From NCBI RefSeq assembly GCF_022458745.1, contig NZ_JAJJJF010000001.1, positions 868,001-932,000 of the forward strand: a stretch of 64,000 bases of DNA, read 5' to 3'. The notes under the pieces are model-generated. The model saw only the letters and a program-made list of their open reading frames with translations. It searched no databases and was not told the DNA's origin. Positions within the stretch are counted from its first letter, which is position 1, and every line of letters starts with the position of its first letter. Positions 1 to 8,896 of this stretch are shown one piece after another. The position numbers and the translations under genes are program-made. The DNA comes from Bacillus piscicola. GTDB lineage: Bacteria > Bacillota > Bacilli > Bacillales > Marinococcaceae.

Positions 1-74
1 TCCGGAAAAAGTTTTACGGACCTGTGTCGGCGGAACAACTAAAAAAGGAGCTGGCAAAGATAGCCGGCTCCTAG
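1..74 (+). CDS. C-terminal end of an unidentified protein (partial)
   Basis: The third reading frame is open from the window edge to a TAG at 72-74 and encodes the tail KKFYGPVSAEQLKKELAKI followed by Ala-Gly-Ser. The amphipathic, Lys/Glu-rich end looks like a genuine protein C-terminus, possibly of a thioredoxin-like protein, but too little is present to assign a family. The next gene converges on it from the other strand six bases downstream. Confidence 0.45.
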   Translation, partial: RKKFYGPVSAEQLKKELAKIAGS

Positions 75-79
75 GAAGA

Positions 80-1063
80 TTAAGCATTGTAAATAAGAAA
101 AGAAGAAATAAAATAGACAACCACTAAGAGGAGAGAGGGCCAGGAGTACAAACGAAAAGTTTGCCTCCGCCCTCGCAATACAGAAAATAAAACAATGGCA
201 CCTAACAGACAGACAGCACTTGCGGTAATTTGATGAACGGAACTCGCGTTTGCAATAATCGGTCCGGAAATATAAGCGAGGTCACTCACGGCGAGCAGAA
301 TCATATTAAACAGGTTACTCCCAAGTATGGAGCCAAGCGCCAAGTTATGGTTATGGAGCTGAAGGGCAACAAGCACGGCAATCGCTTCTGGAAGGGACGT
401 GGAAGCCGCGATAAGAAAGCTTCCGACAAAGCTGGAACCAAGCCCCGTTTGTACAGCAATTTGATCGCCAGTGATCGTCAACACAGAACCCGCCCCTAAT
501 GTGACAAGTGCTGCGACAATAAAGCCTATTGTTGCGTGGCGAAGTGAGATCGCATAGGCAGGACTTGTTTCATCCGCCTCTGTTTCTTGGGACAAACTGT
601 CACCGCTTTTTTTGTTAATCAATACCATACCTATGACATAAACAAATAGTAGAAGAAGACTGTCCACACCGATGCCCATAACGGAAAGATTCGTTTTAAT
701 AACGAGAGAAAATAAGACCATCACGGATAAAAAGATCCCCAAGGATGCTGTATACACATGAGAAAAGGTGGTTTGTGAAAATAATTTTTCTTTTCGGTAC
801 GCAAGATCAAATGAAGCGATAATAAGTAAATTAAACATATTACTGCCGAGCACATTCCCAACGGCGATATCTGGATTATCAAGGAAGACCGCCGTAAGAC
901 TCGTCGTCACTTCTGGAAGCGACGTAGCACCTGCGAGCAATACCGTACCGACCATCATACCTCCCCAATTCGTTTTTTCACTGATGACATCCGCAAAAGT
1001 AGACAGTTTTACAGCTGCCAGAACCGTGATCACCGCTGCAATCGTAAATAAAACAAAGACCAT
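80..1063 (-). CDS. CaCA-superfamily cation exchanger (YrbG-like), probably manganese-linked
   Basis: A 327-residue membrane antiporter of the Ca2+/cation family. Both signature repeats are visible: GATSLPE near residue 45 followed by GNVLGSNMFN near 70, and in the second half STSLPEA followed by GSILGSNLFN. This is the inverted-topology duplication typical of YrbG-type sodium/calcium exchangers, with about ten membrane helices. I chose the ATG at 1061-1063 because GGGGAG lies eight bases upstream; the longer reading frame starting at 1111 has a basic N-terminus and no ribosome site. The gene sits downstream of a yybP-ykoY riboswitch and attenuator, so its substrate is likely Mn2+ (export or exchange) rather than Ca2+. 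The family call is firm; the substrate is inferred. Confidence 0.9.
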   Translation of the reverse strand: MVFVLFTIAAVITVLAAVKLSTFADVISEKTNWGGMMVGTVLLAGATSLPEVTTSLTAVFLDNPDIAVGNVLGSNMFNLLIIASFDLAYRKEKLFSQTTFSHVYTASLGIFLSVMVLFSLVIKTNLSVMGIGVDSLLLLFVYVIGMVLINKKSGDSLSQETEADETSPAYAISLRHATIGFIVAALVTLGAGSVLTITGDQIAVQTGLGSSFVGSFLIAASTSLPEAIAVLVALQLHNHNLALGSILGSNLFNMILLAVSDLAYISGPIIANASSVHQITASAVCLLGAIVLFSVLRGRRQTFRLYSWPSLLLVVVYFISSFLIYNA

Positions 1064-1118
1064 ATTGTGTTCTCCCCTCTTTTTTCTGTGGCTAAGCCTT
1101 TTACATATCACGACTACA

Positions 1119-1181
1119 CAAAAAAGACCTTTTTATGAGAATGCTGCTGAAAAAATAGCAGTGCTCTCATAAAAAGGTCTT
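1119..1181 (-). terminator. Attenuator hairpin in the leader of the exchanger gene
   Basis: A 17-bp perfect inverted repeat (1124-1140 against 1165-1181), followed on the minus strand by a run of six T, forms an intrinsic terminator between the riboswitch and the exchanger start codon. Its upstream arm contains AAGACCTTT, which is also the 3' strand of the aptamer's P1 helix. The two structures are therefore mutually exclusive: a formed aptamer frees transcription to read through. Confidence 0.85.
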
Positions 1182-1272
1182 GCGTGCTTTGGATAACAAA
1201 GCTAAACGAACCGAGTGCCGAGGCACTGTCATGACGACTCGTTTATCCTATTGGACGCTACTCCCCTTTTTA
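1171..1272 (-). ncRNA. yybP-ykoY manganese riboswitch
   Basis: On the minus strand the leader begins AAAAAGGGGAGTAGCGTC and ends GCAAGACCTTTTT, the two hallmark segments of the yybP-ykoY class. Between them are GTCGTCA, a GTGCCTCGGCAC hairpin and CTCGGTTCGTTT, corresponding to the paired-loop region that holds Mn2+. Known family biology: Mn2+ binding stabilises P1 and turns on Mn efflux genes. Here P1 competes with the terminator at 1119-1181, so the predicted logic is ON with Mn2+. Confidence 0.88.
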
Positions 1273-1282
1273 GTACAATAGA

Positions 1283-1311
1283 AATGTACCATTTGTCTGG
1301 CAGTCTGTCAA
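1283..1311 (-). promoter_or_regulatory. SigA promoter for the riboswitch-exchanger transcript
   Basis: On the minus strand a perfect -35 TTGACA (1306-1311) is followed after 17 bases by -10 TACATT (1283-1288). Transcription would start about 1276, immediately before the riboswitch. Confidence 0.8.
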
Positions 1312-1420
1312 TTAAAAATGATAGAACAAGCGAAAAGAATAGGTTGCAGTTGTTTATTTCGGTAGATGAAGTGGGAATAAATATAAAGAAACTATCCCAA
1401 AATAATGGAGGAAAAGTCTA

Positions 1421-2452
1421 ATGGAACAAAACGAACAAATTGTGTTAGCAGAGCGTCCGCAGGGTTTACCATCAATAGAGACGTTTCAATTTAAAAAGAT
1501 ACCACTCCCGGATATTCAGGAGAAGGAAGTACTGGTCCGCACGCTTTATGTATCAGTTGATCCGTATATGAGGGGAAGGATGCAGGATCAGAAATCGTAT
1601 GTACCGCCGTTCCCGCTTGGTGAAGTGATAAATGGAGGGGTTATCGGAGAGGTAGTGGGATCACGATCCGATTTCTTTACGAAAGGGGATATCGTAACAG
1701 GATCGCTCGATTGGCAAAAGTTCTCAGCAGTAAGGGAAGACAACATTCGAAAAATTGATCCAGAGGTGGCACCGATAAGCACGCATCTCGGGATACTCGG
1801 TATGCCGGGTTTGACTGCTTACTTCGGATTACTTGATATCGGGGCTCCTCAAAAAGGCGAGACAGTGGTTGTATCCGGAGCAGCTGGTGCAGTCGGTTCC
1901 ACAGTAGGACAAATTGCGAAAATAAAAGGAGCCCGTGTTGTTGGAATCGCCGGGACGGACGAGAAAACGAGTTGGTTAAAAACAGAACTCGAATTTGATG
2001 AAGCATTGAACTATAATAAAGAAGATGATTTGCAACGGGCACTTGCTTCTACTTGTCCGGAAGGTGTTGATGTCTACTTTGATAATGTTGGCGGTCCGAT
2101 ATCGGACGCTGTACTCAGCCAATTGAATGCATTCGCACGTGTGCCAGTTTGTGGAGCAATTTCCTCTTATAATAAAACAGAAGCGGATCTTGGTCCGCGC
2201 ATACAACCACAACTGATAAAGACGCGCGCGCTCATAAAAGGATTTATCGTAGGTGATTACCAGGAGCAATTCGGCGAGGCTTCCGCCGAATTAGGAAAGT
2301 GGCTGCAATCAGGTAAGTTGACGTATAAAGAAAATATCGTAGAAGGATTTGAGAAAATACCATCTGCTTTTCTCGGCCTGTTTAAAGGGGAAAACGTTGG
2401 GAAACAGATCGTAAAAGTAGGAGAACCTCAACAAAAAGATTTAAATAGCTAG
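1421..2452 (+). CDS. yfmJ: NADP-dependent MDR-family oxidoreductase (YfmJ-like)
   Basis: A 343-residue zinc-free medium-chain reductase of the leukotriene B4 dehydrogenase/curcumin reductase type. The N-terminus (VSVDPYMRGRM near 45-55) and the cofactor motif GAAGAVGSTVGQIAK near 153-167 are characteristic, followed by YFDNVGG. These enzymes reduce activated alkenes with NADPH. The ATG is preceded by GGAGG with good spacing. A possible SigB-like promoter (GTTTAT at 1352, GGGAAT at 1373, spacer 15) lies upstream but is weak evidence. A strong hairpin follows the stop. It is read alone, not in an operon. Confidence 0.88.
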   Translation: MEQNEQIVLAERPQGLPSIETFQFKKIPLPDIQEKEVLVRTLYVSVDPYMRGRMQDQKSYVPPFPLGEVINGGVIGEVVGSRSDFFTKGDIVTGSLDWQKFSAVREDNIRKIDPEVAPISTHLGILGMPGLTAYFGLLDIGAPQKGETVVVSGAAGAVGSTVGQIAKIKGARVVGIAGTDEKTSWLKTELEFDEALNYNKEDDLQRALASTCPEGVDVYFDNVGGPISDAVLSQLNAFARVPVCGAISSYNKTEADLGPRIQPQLIKTRALIKGFIVGDYQEQFGEASAELGKWLQSGKLTYKENIVEGFEKIPSAFLGLFKGENVGKQIVKVGEPQQKDLNS

Positions 2453-2458
2453 GCTTGC

Positions 2459-2495
2459 AAGGAGAAAGGGCGCATCCACTGCGCCCTTTCTCCTT
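2459..2495 (+). terminator. Strong hairpin after the oxidoreductase
   Basis: A 16-bp perfect stem (AAGGAGAAAGGGCGCA and its complement) with a five-base loop directly follows the stop codon. There is no long T run, so it could be a bidirectional or weak terminator. Confidence 0.7.
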
Positions 2496-2575
2496 GGATA
2501 CTGCGGTAAGGAGATGGCTGTTTTCAATGTCTTCTATGCAGATGGTTTCAGCTCATAAAAGGGGTAATAAAAGCG

Positions 2576-4057
2576 ATGACGGATCATAGCAACAAAACGT
2601 ATGAATATTTGGCAGACAATCCTAAGGTGAAGGTAATGCCGATCATGCTTTCTTTAATGATTGGCGCTTTTTTTGCGATATTAAATGAAACGCTATTAAA
2701 TATTGCACTGACAACATTGATGAAAGAATTTGGTGTTACGGTAACGACCGTGCAGTGGATGGCGACAGGCTTTATGCTCGTAATGGGCGTTATCATTCCG
2801 GCTTCTGCTGTTTTAATGCAGTGGTTCACGACACGGCAGCTATTTTTAAGCACGATGCTTGTCTTTACAATTGGAACGTCAATCTGTGCAGCTGCTCCCA
2901 CTTTTCCTATCCTGCTTGTAGGAAGACTTATCCAGGCGATGGGAACCGGCTTGTTAATCCCGATTATTTTTAATGTGTTTTTACTTATTTTCCCACCAGA
3001 ACGGCGTGGGAAAGTAATGGGTTTGGTTGGTTTAGTGATTATGTTTGCGCCGGCGATCGGTCCGACTCTATCGGGTATTATCGTCGAACATTTGGGGTGG
3101 CGCTTTTTATTTATTACCGTATTGCCTTTCGCACTGTTTTCAATTGCATTTGCTTATAAATTTTTAATCAACGTATCCGATGTGACGAAGCCGAAAATAG
3201 ATGTATTATCACTTTTGTTATCAACGATTGGTTTTGGAAGTATTGTCTTCGGTTTTAGTTCTGTCGGCGAAAGTGACAGTGGATTCCTAGACCCGGTCGT
3301 ACTTATTTCAATTGGAATAGGAGCTGCCGCACTTATATTTTTTTCGTTCCGGCAATGGCGACTTGAAGAGCCCCTTCTTGATCTCCGTGTTTTCACTTTT
3401 CCGATGTACACGCATGGGGTTATTCTGTTTCTTATTATTTTAATGGCCATGTTCTCTTCTGAAATCATCTTGCCGCTTTATATGCAGGGACCGCTCGCTT
3501 TAACGGCATCTGCGGCAGGTCTGTTATTATTACCGGGAAGCTTATTAAATGGGCTCATGTCACCGGTGATGGGTCATTTATTTGATAAATTTGGTCCACG
3601 TTTGCTACTCATTCCTGCCTCGGTCATATTAGCAGGCACGATGTTAATATTGAGTCGTGTAGATTTGGAGACTCATCTTTGGGTGATTGTTGTCAGCTAT
3701 ATGTTATTAATGCTGTCCGTGTCTGCTATAATGATGCCAGCGGAGACAAATGGATTGAACCAGCTTCCCAAACGATTATATCCACACGGCACCGCTGTGA
3801 TGACAACACTGCAACCTGTTGCAGGAGCAATTGGAGTCTCGGTGTTTGTCAGTATTATGAATGCCCGGCAGAAGCATTTTTTAGAACATGCAAAAACCCC
3901 TGCCGACCCGATTGTCGTACAGGAATCATTAGTTGCAGGGGTTGAACTTGTATACTTTATTGCCTTTGCGATGGCGGTTGCCGCCTTTGCACTCTCACTA
4001 TTTGTGTACCGAGCAGTGCCAAGGGAAGAAACCGATGCAAAAGCGCGTGATTTGTAG
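2576..4057 (+). CDS. MFS multidrug efflux transporter, DHA2 (EmrB/QacA) type
   Basis: A 493-residue protein with about 14 hydrophobic segments, the layout of drug:H+ antiporter family 2. The antiporter motif C is clear (APAIGPTLSGII near residues 162-173), and GRLIQAMGTGLL lies near 120. It is expected to export toxic organic compounds using the proton gradient. The ATG follows AAAGGGG at a slightly long distance. The charged C-terminus (REETDAKARDL) is cytoplasmic. A terminator follows at 4094. The drug substrate cannot be read from the sequence. Confidence 0.88.
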   Translation: MTDHSNKTYEYLADNPKVKVMPIMLSLMIGAFFAILNETLLNIALTTLMKEFGVTVTTVQWMATGFMLVMGVIIPASAVLMQWFTTRQLFLSTMLVFTIGTSICAAAPTFPILLVGRLIQAMGTGLLIPIIFNVFLLIFPPERRGKVMGLVGLVIMFAPAIGPTLSGIIVEHLGWRFLFITVLPFALFSIAFAYKFLINVSDVTKPKIDVLSLLLSTIGFGSIVFGFSSVGESDSGFLDPVVLISIGIGAAALIFFSFRQWRLEEPLLDLRVFTFPMYTHGVILFLIILMAMFSSEIILPLYMQGPLALTASAAGLLLLPGSLLNGLMSPVMGHLFDKFGPRLLLIPASVILAGTMLILSRVDLETHLWVIVVSYMLLMLSVSAIMMPAETNGLNQLPKRLYPHGTAVMTTLQPVAGAIGVSVFVSIMNARQKHFLEHAKTPADPIVVQESLVAGVELVYFIAFAMAVAAFALSLFVYRAVPREETDAKARDL

Positions 4058-4093
4058 AGAAAAAGAATGAAAGTTTCTGCTGGAGATGAAGGA

Positions 4094-4122
4094 GGCCGCT
4101 GAAGGGAGCGGCCGTTTTTTTC
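4094..4122 (+). terminator. Intrinsic terminator after the MFS gene
   Basis: A GGCCGCT/AGCGGCC stem with a six-base loop is followed by GTTTTTTT. Confidence 0.85.
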
Positions 4123-4139
4123 TAAGCAGATTGCTGTCC

Positions 4140-4495
4140 CTCAGCAAGACAGGGTATAGCGACATGAATTCAGAGAACCAGCGATATAGAGGTGTTATAG
4201 CGAGACGATAGTGTCGTGAAAACGTGGTCTAGTAAAAATAATCACGTCATAGCAACCGTATGAAGTCGTTAAATGCGAAGACGGTTGAAATAACGGCGTC
4301 TTAGAGACAGTATGAAGCTATAAAAACGAGGAAACACCTTAATAACGACACCATAGGAACGGTATAAAGTCATGAAATCAGGAAATCACTTACATAGCAA
4401 CACCATAGTAGACGTATAACGTCTCCAAATGAAGGGATCACTGAAATAGATACGTCATAACGGTGGTATGATGGTATCATTAATAACAGATTGGA
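4140..4495. repeat. Degenerate tandem repeat, exact 52-bp period, about six units
   Basis: The gap between the MFS and MATE genes is built from diverged copies of one 52-bp unit. Units start with GTAT (or CGAT) at 4154, 4206, 4258, 4310, 4362, 4414 and 4466, every spacing being exactly 52. A rough consensus begins GTATgAaGTC, continues with ATgAAAT and ends ATAgCgACgtCATAgcAAC. The start of each unit together with the end of the previous one forms a palindrome, best preserved as GACGTATAACGTC at 4411-4423. The period is not a multiple of three and every frame is interrupted, so it is not coding. The last unit runs into the MATE leader. Confidence 0.85.
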
Positions 4496-4517
4496 TATCT
4501 ATGTGGGGGAAGACAAC

Positions 4518-5909
4518 ATGTTTCATGCGGATACGTGGAAAGAAAGAATACGTTTGTTTTTAGTTGTGATGGGGCCCATTCTCGTCACACAGGTTGGTTT
4601 TTTTGCGATGAGCTTAATTGACACCATGATGTCTGGACGTGCAGGAGTTGACGATTTAGCTGGAGTTGCTGTCGGATCCAGTTTATGGATGCCTGTATTT
4701 CTAGGGTTTAACGGGATTTTGCTGGCGGTCACACCGATTGTCGCTCAGCTTATGGGAAGCGGCCGTAAGGAAGAGATAGCAGAATCGGTAACGCAGGCGT
4801 TTTATTTAGCGATCCTGCTCGCTGGATTTGTCCTTCTCGCCGGCGGCTTCGCTTTAGAACCGGTACTCGGGCTCATGGATTTGGAGGCGGGTGTTCACCA
4901 TATTGCCAAGCATTATTTAATTGGGTTGTCCATCGGTGTTATTCCGTTATTTATCGCTCATGTGCTTCGGTATTTTTTTGATTCTCAAGGTTACCCGCGG
5001 ATCACGATGGTTATTACGTTGCTCGCACTCCCGGTTAATTTTCTTCTAAACCTTTTTTTGATTTTTGGGTATGCGGGTTTTCCTGAACTCGGAGGTATTG
5101 GTGCCGGCTATGCCACCGCGCTTACATACTGGCTGTTGGCAGGTATTAGTGTATGGATGACATTTACAAATGAAATCATGCGCCGGTATCGTCTGTTTGT
5201 ACGATGGTTCAAACCTTCTGTAAAAGCATGGAAAATGCAGCTTGCGATCGGAATCCCCATTGGTTTGTCCCTTTTTTTTGAAGTAAGCATTTTTTCAGTG
5301 GTAACCATTTTGGTGGCCTCGATGTTTGATAAGATTACACTTGCAGCCCATCAGGCAGCACTGAACTTTACCTCAATGATTTTTATGGTACCGTTAAGCA
5401 TTTCGATGGCCCTAACCATTGTGGTCGCTTATTCGGTAGGTGGGAAGCGTTATGACAACGCACAGAAGTATACAGTGTTCGGTACGCTGTCGGCAATCTG
5501 TATTTTGTTTGTTTGCTCGTTTTTTCTTTACTTTTTCCGTCTCACCATTGCCTCTTTTTACAGCGCTGATCCCGCGGTCCTTGTAATGACAGGACAGTTT
5601 ATCGTGTTTGCGATTTTTTATCAGTTCTCAGACGCAGTACAGGCTTCCCTTCAGGGGGTGTTGCGCGGTTATAAAGACGTCACCCTTCCATTTGTAATAG
5701 CGCTTATCTCGTACTGGGGTATCGGCTTTCCGACTGGTTATCTGCTCGCAGCATTTACGAGTTTGGAAGCGTATGGATTCTGGGTTGGAATTACAGCGGG
5801 ACTCACTGCGGCGGCCTGTGGCTTTTTTTTCCGTCTGGTCATCGTCCGGAAAAAGCAAGAAAAAGTGGCTTCTCATGAGAAAGAAGCTGGAACTCCGCAA
5901 ACGGAATAG
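4518..5909 (+). CDS. MATE family multidrug/Na+ antiporter (NorM/YojI-like)
   Basis: A 463-residue, roughly 12-helix protein of the multidrug and toxin extrusion family. The N-terminal stretch with GPILVTQVGFFAMSLIDTMM and the following MSGRAG segment match NorM-type proteins. It couples Na+ or H+ entry to export of cationic drugs. I chose the ATG at 4518 because GGGGGA sits eight bases upstream; an upstream in-frame ATG at 4491 has no ribosome site and lies in the last repeat unit. The last codons form part of a hairpin terminator. Confidence 0.88.
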   Translation: MFHADTWKERIRLFLVVMGPILVTQVGFFAMSLIDTMMSGRAGVDDLAGVAVGSSLWMPVFLGFNGILLAVTPIVAQLMGSGRKEEIAESVTQAFYLAILLAGFVLLAGGFALEPVLGLMDLEAGVHHIAKHYLIGLSIGVIPLFIAHVLRYFFDSQGYPRITMVITLLALPVNFLLNLFLIFGYAGFPELGGIGAGYATALTYWLLAGISVWMTFTNEIMRRYRLFVRWFKPSVKAWKMQLAIGIPIGLSLFFEVSIFSVVTILVASMFDKITLAAHQAALNFTSMIFMVPLSISMALTIVVAYSVGGKRYDNAQKYTVFGTLSAICILFVCSFFLYFFRLTIASFYSADPAVLVMTGQFIVFAIFYQFSDAVQASLQGVLRGYKDVTLPFVIALISYWGIGFPTGYLLAAFTSLEAYGFWVGITAGLTAAACGFFFRLVIVRKKQEKVASHEKEAGTPQTE

Positions 5910-5926
5910 ATTCCAGCTTCTATTTA
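5882..5926 (+). terminator. Hairpin overlapping the end of the MATE gene
   Basis: AGAAGCTGGAA (5882-5892) pairs with TTCCAGCTTCT (5911-5921), followed by ATTT; the stop codon is in the loop. Confidence 0.6.
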
Positions 5927-6013
5927 AAAATGACTGCAGGGTGAGCCTGGTACGTATACCGATAATGTGTATATATTTAAAACGCAATATCAGAGTTACC
6001 ATATGATGTAAAA

Positions 6014-7300
6014 CTATTTTTTCCTTTTTTCCAAATAGATGAAAATCTGTTCAAGAACAATACAAGTGACGGTTCCAAGGATAAGACCATTATTTGCAAT
6101 CGACATCACGACACCTGGTAAGTGCGTTAATGCTTCACCGGGAACGAATAAACTGCCGATCCCGATCATTAGCGCAAGAGAAATTATAAATAATTCGTTT
6201 TCAGTCATTTTCAAAGAATGGTATTCTTTCACCCCAAGTGATGAGAGACTCGCAATGGTGATGAAAATGACGGCGTATCCAACCGGAGGCGGAATACTTG
6301 CAACAAATGATGTGAAAATAGGGAAAAAGCTGATTGAAACGACGATTACATTCCCAATAATAAACGGCAGTTTTTCGACTGTTTTGGTCGTCATGAGAAA
6401 GCCGGCCGTTGAAGAGAGCGGTACAGAACCAACAGCGGCAAATAATCCGCTCAGCCACTGGTTAATACCTGTGATGATGCTAGAGTGATTATAATTGGCA
6501 GCTTTCTTGTAGGCGTTCTGCTGTTTCATGACATTTTCCATCACTTTAATGCTCGCAATCATGTTCGTGAGCAGTAACAGTGCTGTCATCACTGCGGTGA
6601 TTGTCATTCCACTTGAAAACTCAGGAATGCCAAATGCGAGAAATTCCGGCAGTGTCACCCATCCCTCAGTTGCTGTCATTGGTCTTGTTAATCCAAGTAG
6701 ATAAAAGAGCAGCCAACCGACAACCAAGCTGATTAGAATGGAGTAGCTTTTAACAAACGCTATCCGGGATTTTGACAGTAAAATGGCGAAAATTAAAATG
6801 CCGATTGCAGGCAAGGCAACTTTCGGATCCACTCCCTCGGTAAAGTAATTAATCCCGAGTATTCCTTTAATAAACGAGCCGCTGAGCTGTGCGACGAGCA
6901 AGATTAAATATGTACCGGTAACAAGTGGTGTGAACAATTTTTTGATTGCGTCGATCCAGCGAAACAGACCGGCGATCAGAAATAATGTACCGCTAATAAG
7001 CATGCCTGCCTCTAATTGACGGAGAGCGCTTTCACCGGACAGCCCCCCGGAGGAAACAAGGCCGGCATAGACGATAAAAATACCCCACCATAAGCCAGCG
7101 GGCCCTTCCATAATCGGCAGCCGGTGTCCAAATAAAACTTGCAGCAGACCGGCGATGCCGAGTACAAAAAGGGTCCGCTGAAGAAAAGCAGCGATCTCCG
7201 GGGTAGACATGCCAAATGCTTCCCCAATGACTATCGGGACTACGATAGTCCCCGCTAAAATAAAGGCGACCCATTGCAAGGAAGACAGCCATAATCTCAC
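6014..7300 (-). CDS. NCS2 family purine/pyrimidine permease (YwdJ-like)
   Basis: A 428-residue membrane protein with about 12 to 14 helices. Family features include MEGPAGLWWG near 63-72 and the segment with TGINQWLSGLFAAVGSVPLS and TAGFLMTTK near 275-305, the NCS2 substrate-site region. It is expected to import a nucleobase with H+. It starts with GTG, preceded by a very strong AAGGAGGGGG site. No purine or PRPP riboswitch is visible in the short leader. It is monocistronic. The exact nucleobase is unknown; it is closer in look to B. subtilis YwdJ than to PyrP or PbuX. Confidence 0.82.
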   Translation of the reverse strand: MRLWLSSLQWVAFILAGTIVVPIVIGEAFGMSTPEIAAFLQRTLFVLGIAGLLQVLFGHRLPIMEGPAGLWWGIFIVYAGLVSSGGLSGESALRQLEAGMLISGTLFLIAGLFRWIDAIKKLFTPLVTGTYLILLVAQLSGSFIKGILGINYFTEGVDPKVALPAIGILIFAILLSKSRIAFVKSYSILISLVVGWLLFYLLGLTRPMTATEGWVTLPEFLAFGIPEFSSGMTITAVMTALLLLTNMIASIKVMENVMKQQNAYKKAANYNHSSIITGINQWLSGLFAAVGSVPLSSTAGFLMTTKTVEKLPFIIGNVIVVSISFFPIFTSFVASIPPPVGYAVIFITIASLSSLGVKEYHSLKMTENELFIISLALMIGIGSLFVPGEALTHLPGVVMSIANNGLILGTVTCIVLEQIFIYLEKRKK

Positions 7301-7398
7301 ATGAACCCCCTCCTTTTTTACTACAACTCTTTTAGTTTATCATACGATTTTTCTAAAGCGTATACATTTTTTTCACTATTTCAAAATAACCCCCCTAT

Positions 7399-8757
7399 TC
7401 ACTTAGATGGAGCTTTTGCCTGGTGAGGGGCGGGGAGCCGTAGAGCCAGCAGGACAACCACTACCGCAAAAACCGTGCAAATAATAGCAACAAGGTGGAG
7501 ATGTTCGGTATCAAGGTTCTCACTGAACGTCACGCCGAGTAAACTTGAAGAAAGAATAGATCCGAGGTACCGGCTCGTTTGAAAGAGTCCTGAAGCAGAA
7601 CCGGTATCCTTCTCGTCAATGTTCTCATATAGGGCAGTCTGGGCAGAAATGTTGTTGAAGCCACTACTAAACCCAAGAATAATCATAATCACAATCAGCC
7701 ATAACAGTGGTGACCCTTCATGGTAGCTGAGAAGTAACGCAGTGCCGGCAAGGAGCATCACAGCACCGATTACAAGCGGAAGTTTTGAGCCGCGTTTATC
7801 AATAAGCCGACCGGCAATTGGAGCCGTAATGATGCTTGAGCCAGCCAATGCAAGCATGATGAGCCCCGTATGTTTGGCATCGTAGGCAAGTACTTGCTGT
7901 AAAAAAGTCGGGAAACCGAAAAAATAACAATAATAAATTAAATTGATTGTGATAAATTGTCCATATACAAGAGTGACATTATGATTCTTTTTTAGAGAGG
8001 CAACGTCAATGAACGGTTCATCCCGTTTGCTTTCGTATACATAGAAGATAACACCGGCCCCTGCGAAGACGATAAATGAGAGCCAGTTTATTGTGCTCTC
8101 CAAAGAGAGAAGGAACAGAATCAACCCGACGATAGCGGTAATAAAGAGAACAATTCCTAAAAAATCAATCCGTTTCAACTCCAGCTTGCCTTTACCCTTG
8201 TTTGGCAGAACCAAAAAGGCGAGTGTAAAAGAAACTACAATAAAGGGAAAGTTGATAATGAAAATGGATGGCCAGTCCCAGGAGGCAATCAAAAAGCCGC
8301 CAATGGAAGGCCCGAAAGCTGCTGAAGTGGTCGCAAAAATAGAGAGGACCGATAGAGCTTTAGCTTGTCCTTCCGTAATATTTGTCCGAACCATTGACAT
8401 TCCACTCGGGAATAACGTAGAACTGCCAATCGCTTGAAGGGCACGACACCCGAGTAAAGAAAGAAAATTGGGCGAGAATGGAGCTAATAAAGAAGCTCCT
8501 GCAACAATAATAAGACCGCTAATAAAAAGTCTTTTCGGACCAAACATGTCACTTAGTTTTCCCATCACCGGCTGTCCGGCAGCGCTTGCCAAGTAGAAAA
8601 TAGAAATCAGCCACGTGGCATCGGCAAACGACAAAGCAAACTCATGCTGAATTCTCGTTAACGCAACGGAAATCATGGAAGAGTTTAAAGGGTTAAGCAA
8701 GGTACCAAGCCCGATTGTTATCACAAGTACCCACGGATTTTTCAAGATGTTTGCCAT
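7399..8757 (-). CDS. MFS drug efflux transporter
   Basis: A 452-residue MFS protein with 12 to 14 helices. Motif A is intact (GKLSDMFGPKR near residues 65-75) and a motif C-like segment FGPSIGGFLIASWDW follows near 145. It likely exports drugs or metabolites by H+ antiport. I chose the ATG at 8755-8757 (MANILKNPW) because CAGGTGA precedes it; the upstream extension to 8880 is hydrophobic but lacks a ribosome site and would overlap the divergent regulator's promoter. The gene is divergent from the two-component system at 8897, so that pair may control it; this is inference only. Confidence 0.86.
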   Translation of the reverse strand: MANILKNPWVLVITIGLGTLLNPLNSSMISVALTRIQHEFALSFADATWLISIFYLASAAGQPVMGKLSDMFGPKRLFISGLIIVAGASLLAPFSPNFLSLLGCRALQAIGSSTLFPSGMSMVRTNITEGQAKALSVLSIFATTSAAFGPSIGGFLIASWDWPSIFIINFPFIVVSFTLAFLVLPNKGKGKLELKRIDFLGIVLFITAIVGLILFLLSLESTINWLSFIVFAGAGVIFYVYESKRDEPFIDVASLKKNHNVTLVYGQFITINLIYYCYFFGFPTFLQQVLAYDAKHTGLIMLALAGSSIITAPIAGRLIDKRGSKLPLVIGAVMLLAGTALLLSYHEGSPLLWLIVIMIILGFSSGFNNISAQTALYENIDEKDTGSASGLFQTSRYLGSILSSSLLGVTFSENLDTEHLHLVAIICTVFAVVVVLLALRLPAPHQAKAPSK

Positions 8758-8896
8758 AAGTTTCACCTGTTTTTCAAAAGATAAGTTAATAACCTCTATC
8801 ATAGGCAAATAACAGCTATTTAAAAAGTAATCTGCTTTTTTAAAGAAGGCAAATAACAGGCTTTTTGATACTATGAACACATGAAGGGGGATTCCT

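Noticed and set aside
230-499. Plus-strand 89-residue open frame
   Set aside because: It is antisense to the well-supported cation exchanger gene and has no ribosome site or recognisable protein features.
1215-1421. 68-residue plus-strand frame upstream of the oxidoreductase
   Set aside because: It overlaps the riboswitch and its promoter on the other strand and has no ribosome site.
4140-4495. CRISPR array
   Set aside because: Units are diverged along their whole length and there are no identical repeats with unique spacers; no cas genes lie nearby.
7301-7398. Purine-type riboswitch before the NCS2 permease
   Set aside because: The leader is under 100 bases, AT-rich and lacks the conserved loop sequences.
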